7,137 nucleotides of DNA, from assembly GCA_030523505.1 (NCBI GenBank), contig JAUNIK010000137.1, positions 1-7,137 on the forward strand, read 5' to 3'. Shown in pieces: positions 5,247 to 7,137 of this stretch. Each line of letters opens with the position of its first letter. The stretch's first letter is position 1. This stretch comes from Prevotellaceae bacterium (GTDB lineage: Bacteria > Bacteroidota > Bacteroidia > Bacteroidales > Bacteroidaceae). The notes beneath the pieces were generated by a model. It saw nothing but the letters and a program-made list of their open reading frames with translations, had not been told where the DNA came from and searched no databases. Both the position numbers and the translations under genes were made by a program.

Positions 5247-7137
5247 ATGAAAAATGACTTGCAAAACGTAAGACCGTTCCGACGTGTCGCACTTTCAGCA
5301 GTCTTGGCAGCCGTAATGACAGTAGGTGCTATGCCAGTCATGGCAGGCACAACTGTTAGTGGTGAGCCAAATGTCGCTCGTCCTGCAGACAACGTAATTA
5401 CCGGTCGTGTTGTTGACAATCTCGGTGAACCACTGATTGGCGTAACAGTCATGGAAGTTGGTACACAGAACGCAACAGTCACAGACTTTGAAGGAAATTA
5501 CTCTCTGTCAGTGAAGGCAGGAGCTAAGCTCCAGTTCTCTTACATTGGTTTCGTTGCCCAGGAAGTAGCTGCTCGCAACGGCCAGACTATCACTCTTGCT
5601 CCAGAGAACAATGACCTCGATGAAATCGTAGTCGTAGGTTATGGTGTTCAGAAGAAGGCTAACCTCACAGGTGCTGTTGCATCTGTAGACTTCGCTAAGG
5701 AAGCACTTTCTCGTCCTGTAACTTCAGCTGGTCAGGCCCTCGCAGGTATGGCTGCCGGTGTTCAGGTTATGCAGTCTTCTGGTCGTCCAAACTCAGAAGG
5801 CATTGATATCAAGGTTCGTGGTGTCGGTACATTGAACGACGCTTCTCCACTCGTTCTCGTAGACGGTATGGAGATGAGCCTTAACGACGTAAACCCTAAC
5901 GATATCGAGAGCATCTCAATTTTGAAGGATGCTGCATCTTGTGCTATCTACGGTAACCGTGGTGCTAACGGTGTAATCCTCGTTACTACAAAGCAGGGTC
6001 AGGAAGGTCAGACACGAGTAACTTACTCTGGTAAGCTCTCTATCAACACACCTTCTAAGCTCGTTAAGTTCATGAGCAACTATGGTGACTACATGGAACT
6101 CGTAAATATTGCTGGTGATAACTTTGGTTCAGGTCACACATATTCAGATGCAACTATCGAGAAGTGGCGTGCAGCTGAGAAGGATCCTAACGGTTTCCTC
6201 GCTCCTGGCCAGAAGTATCCTAACTACGTAGCATATCCAAACACTGACTGGTATGATGAAATCTATCAGACAAAGGTTATGCAGGAGCACTCACTCTCAC
6301 TCGTAGGTAAGGAGAAGCGCACTAACTATAGCGTAGGTCTTACATATCAGAACAACCCTGGTATGATTGTACGTTCTGGTGTAGAGAAGTACTTTATCAA
6401 CACAGCTGTAACAAGCAATGTTACTGATTGGTTGGAGATTGGTTCTCACATCTGGGGTTCACATGATGATCAGGATCGTAACGACGTTGATCACCTCACA
6501 GCATGGGAGTTCTTGAAGACCGTTCCTGGTATTTATCCATTCTATGATGGCAAGTACGGTGGTATCGAGACTTCTGAGGAAGATGGTGCTGCTCACAACC
6601 CATTGCAGAACATCAACGCTAATGGTGACTCTTACTATAAGCACACACGTGCTCTCGCAACAGCTCACGCTCAGATTAAGTTCTTGAACGACTTCACATT
6701 CAAGACACAGATCGGTTACGAGTACTTCCACCAGCGTCATAAGTATGTTAGCCACAACGAGTTGAACTATAGCTTCAGCCGCTCAACAGAGGATAATGAT
6801 TATATCGTTACTCCTGCAGCTACACTTTCTGACGTAAATGTATATATGTACCACAATGAGTACTACAAGTGGAAGCTTACTAACACTCTCAACTGGAACC
6901 ACACATTCGGTCAGCATGATGTAAGTGCTCTCCTTGGTTTCGAGGAGCAGAAGTACTACGCTCACACTCTTGATACAAACAAGCGTGGTATCCTTGACTG
7001 GTCTATTACAGACATGAGCACTGTTACAGAAATGCGTAACATCTCAGGTAATGATACAGAGAACCGCTATCGTTCATGGTTCGGTCGTGTAAACTATGCA
7101 TTTGCAAGCAAGTATCTCTTCGAGGCTGACTTCCGTT
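5247..7137 (+). CDS. SusC/RagA-family TonB-dependent outer-membrane transporter, 3' end missing
   Basis: The first 630 codons are present and the frame is open to the right edge; family members usually run to about 1,000 residues. The protein forms a TonB-dependent outer-membrane barrel that normally works with a SusD lipoprotein lid to import glycans or peptides. In order: a signal peptide ending near AMPVMA (29-33), a CarboxypepD_reg-like beta domain (about 50-118, VITGRVVDNLGEPLIGVTV), the TonB box region LDEIVVVGYGVQKK (124-137), the plug domain (about 140-250, with VRGVGTLNDASPLVLVDGM and an ILKDAASCAIYGNRGANGV block ending ILVTTK), then barrel strands. There is no STN domain. The plug block carries Cys232 where Ser or Ala is usual, and GNRGANG where GSRAANG is common. 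Lysine codons are almost all AAG, as in tig, which suggests high expression. A susD gene is expected just beyond the window. The substrate cannot be told from this part. Confidence 0.94.
   Translation, partial: MKNDLQNVRPFRRVALSAVLAAVMTVGAMPVMAGTTVSGEPNVARPADNVITGRVVDNLGEPLIGVTVMEVGTQNATVTDFEGNYSLSVKAGAKLQFSYIGFVAQEVAARNGQTITLAPENNDLDEIVVVGYGVQKKANLTGAVASVDFAKEALSRPVTSAGQALAGMAAGVQVMQSSGRPNSEGIDIKVRGVGTLNDASPLVLVDGMEMSLNDVNPNDIESISILKDAASCAIYGNRGANGVILVTTKQGQEGQTRVTYSGKLSINTPSKLVKFMSNYGDYMELVNIAGDNFGSGHTYSDATIEKWRAAEKDPNGFLAPGQKYPNYVAYPNTDWYDEIYQTKVMQEHSLSLVGKEKRTNYSVGLTYQNNPGMIVRSGVEKYFINTAVTSNVTDWLEIGSHIWGSHDDQDRNDVDHLTAWEFLKTVPGIYPFYDGKYGGIETSEEDGAAHNPLQNINANGDSYYKHTRALATAHAQIKFLNDFTFKTQIGYEYFHQRHKYVSHNELNYSFSRSTEDNDYIVTPAATLSDVNVYMYHNEYYKWKLTNTLNWNHTFGQHDVSALLGFEEQKYYAHTLDTNKRGILDWSITDMSTVTEMRNISGNDTENRYRSWFGRVNYAFASKYLFEADFR

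Noticed and set aside
6459..6965. Minus-strand open frames inside the susC gene
   Set aside because: Their valine- and leucine-rich translations are what the biased codons of susC give when read backwards. No supporting promoter or motif was seen.

Overview
The window reads as a chromosomal segment of a Bacteroidales bacterium, most likely Prevotella or a close relative. Three things point there: a SusC-type TonB-dependent transporter with the canonical DEIVVVGYG box, intergenic matches to the Bacteroidota sigma-ABfr promoter (-7 TAnnTTTGC with a TTTG-like -33 element about 20 bases upstream), and leaders that are A/T-rich and lack Shine-Dalgarno sequences. The content is mostly conserved core genes plus the start of one nutrient-uptake locus. 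I see no mobile element, CRISPR array, tRNA or rRNA gene, and no clear new biological system.

Layout. At 1-701 (+) lie the 3' end of the ribosome-assembly GTPase gene der and a small lipoprotein gene 19 bases downstream. A symmetrical hairpin at 726-757 separates them from a convergent minus-strand pair, mlaE-mlaF (2338 down to 786), which encodes the permease and ATPase of an MCE-type lipid transporter. The block 2339-2491 is a divergent promoter region serving mlaE on the left and lptB (2492-3289, +), the ATPase of lipopolysaccharide export, on the right. Trigger factor (tig, 3456-4805, +) follows, with its own well-formed promoter and a terminator-like hairpin in its leader. Strong hairpins after tig close that unit. 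An A/T-rich 360-base gap then leads to a promoter, a leader of about 120 bases and a SusC-family gene (5247 to the window edge, 630 codons visible, 3' end missing).

Functional links. Four of the genes concern the outer membrane or what crosses the envelope: MlaE/MlaF move lipids between membranes, LptB powers LPS export, the lipoprotein is membrane-anchored, and SusC imports large nutrients. Trigger factor chaperones nascent proteins. tig and susC share a codon choice (almost only AAG for lysine, mostly CGT/CGC for arginine) that suggests high expression, unlike the lipoprotein and mla genes.

The points most worth a second look are the hairpin plus T-run between the tig promoter and its start codon, the compact divergent control region between two envelope lipid-transport units, the degenerate peptidyl-prolyl isomerase domain of trigger factor, and the inverted repeat and repeated ATTCAA words upstream of susC.
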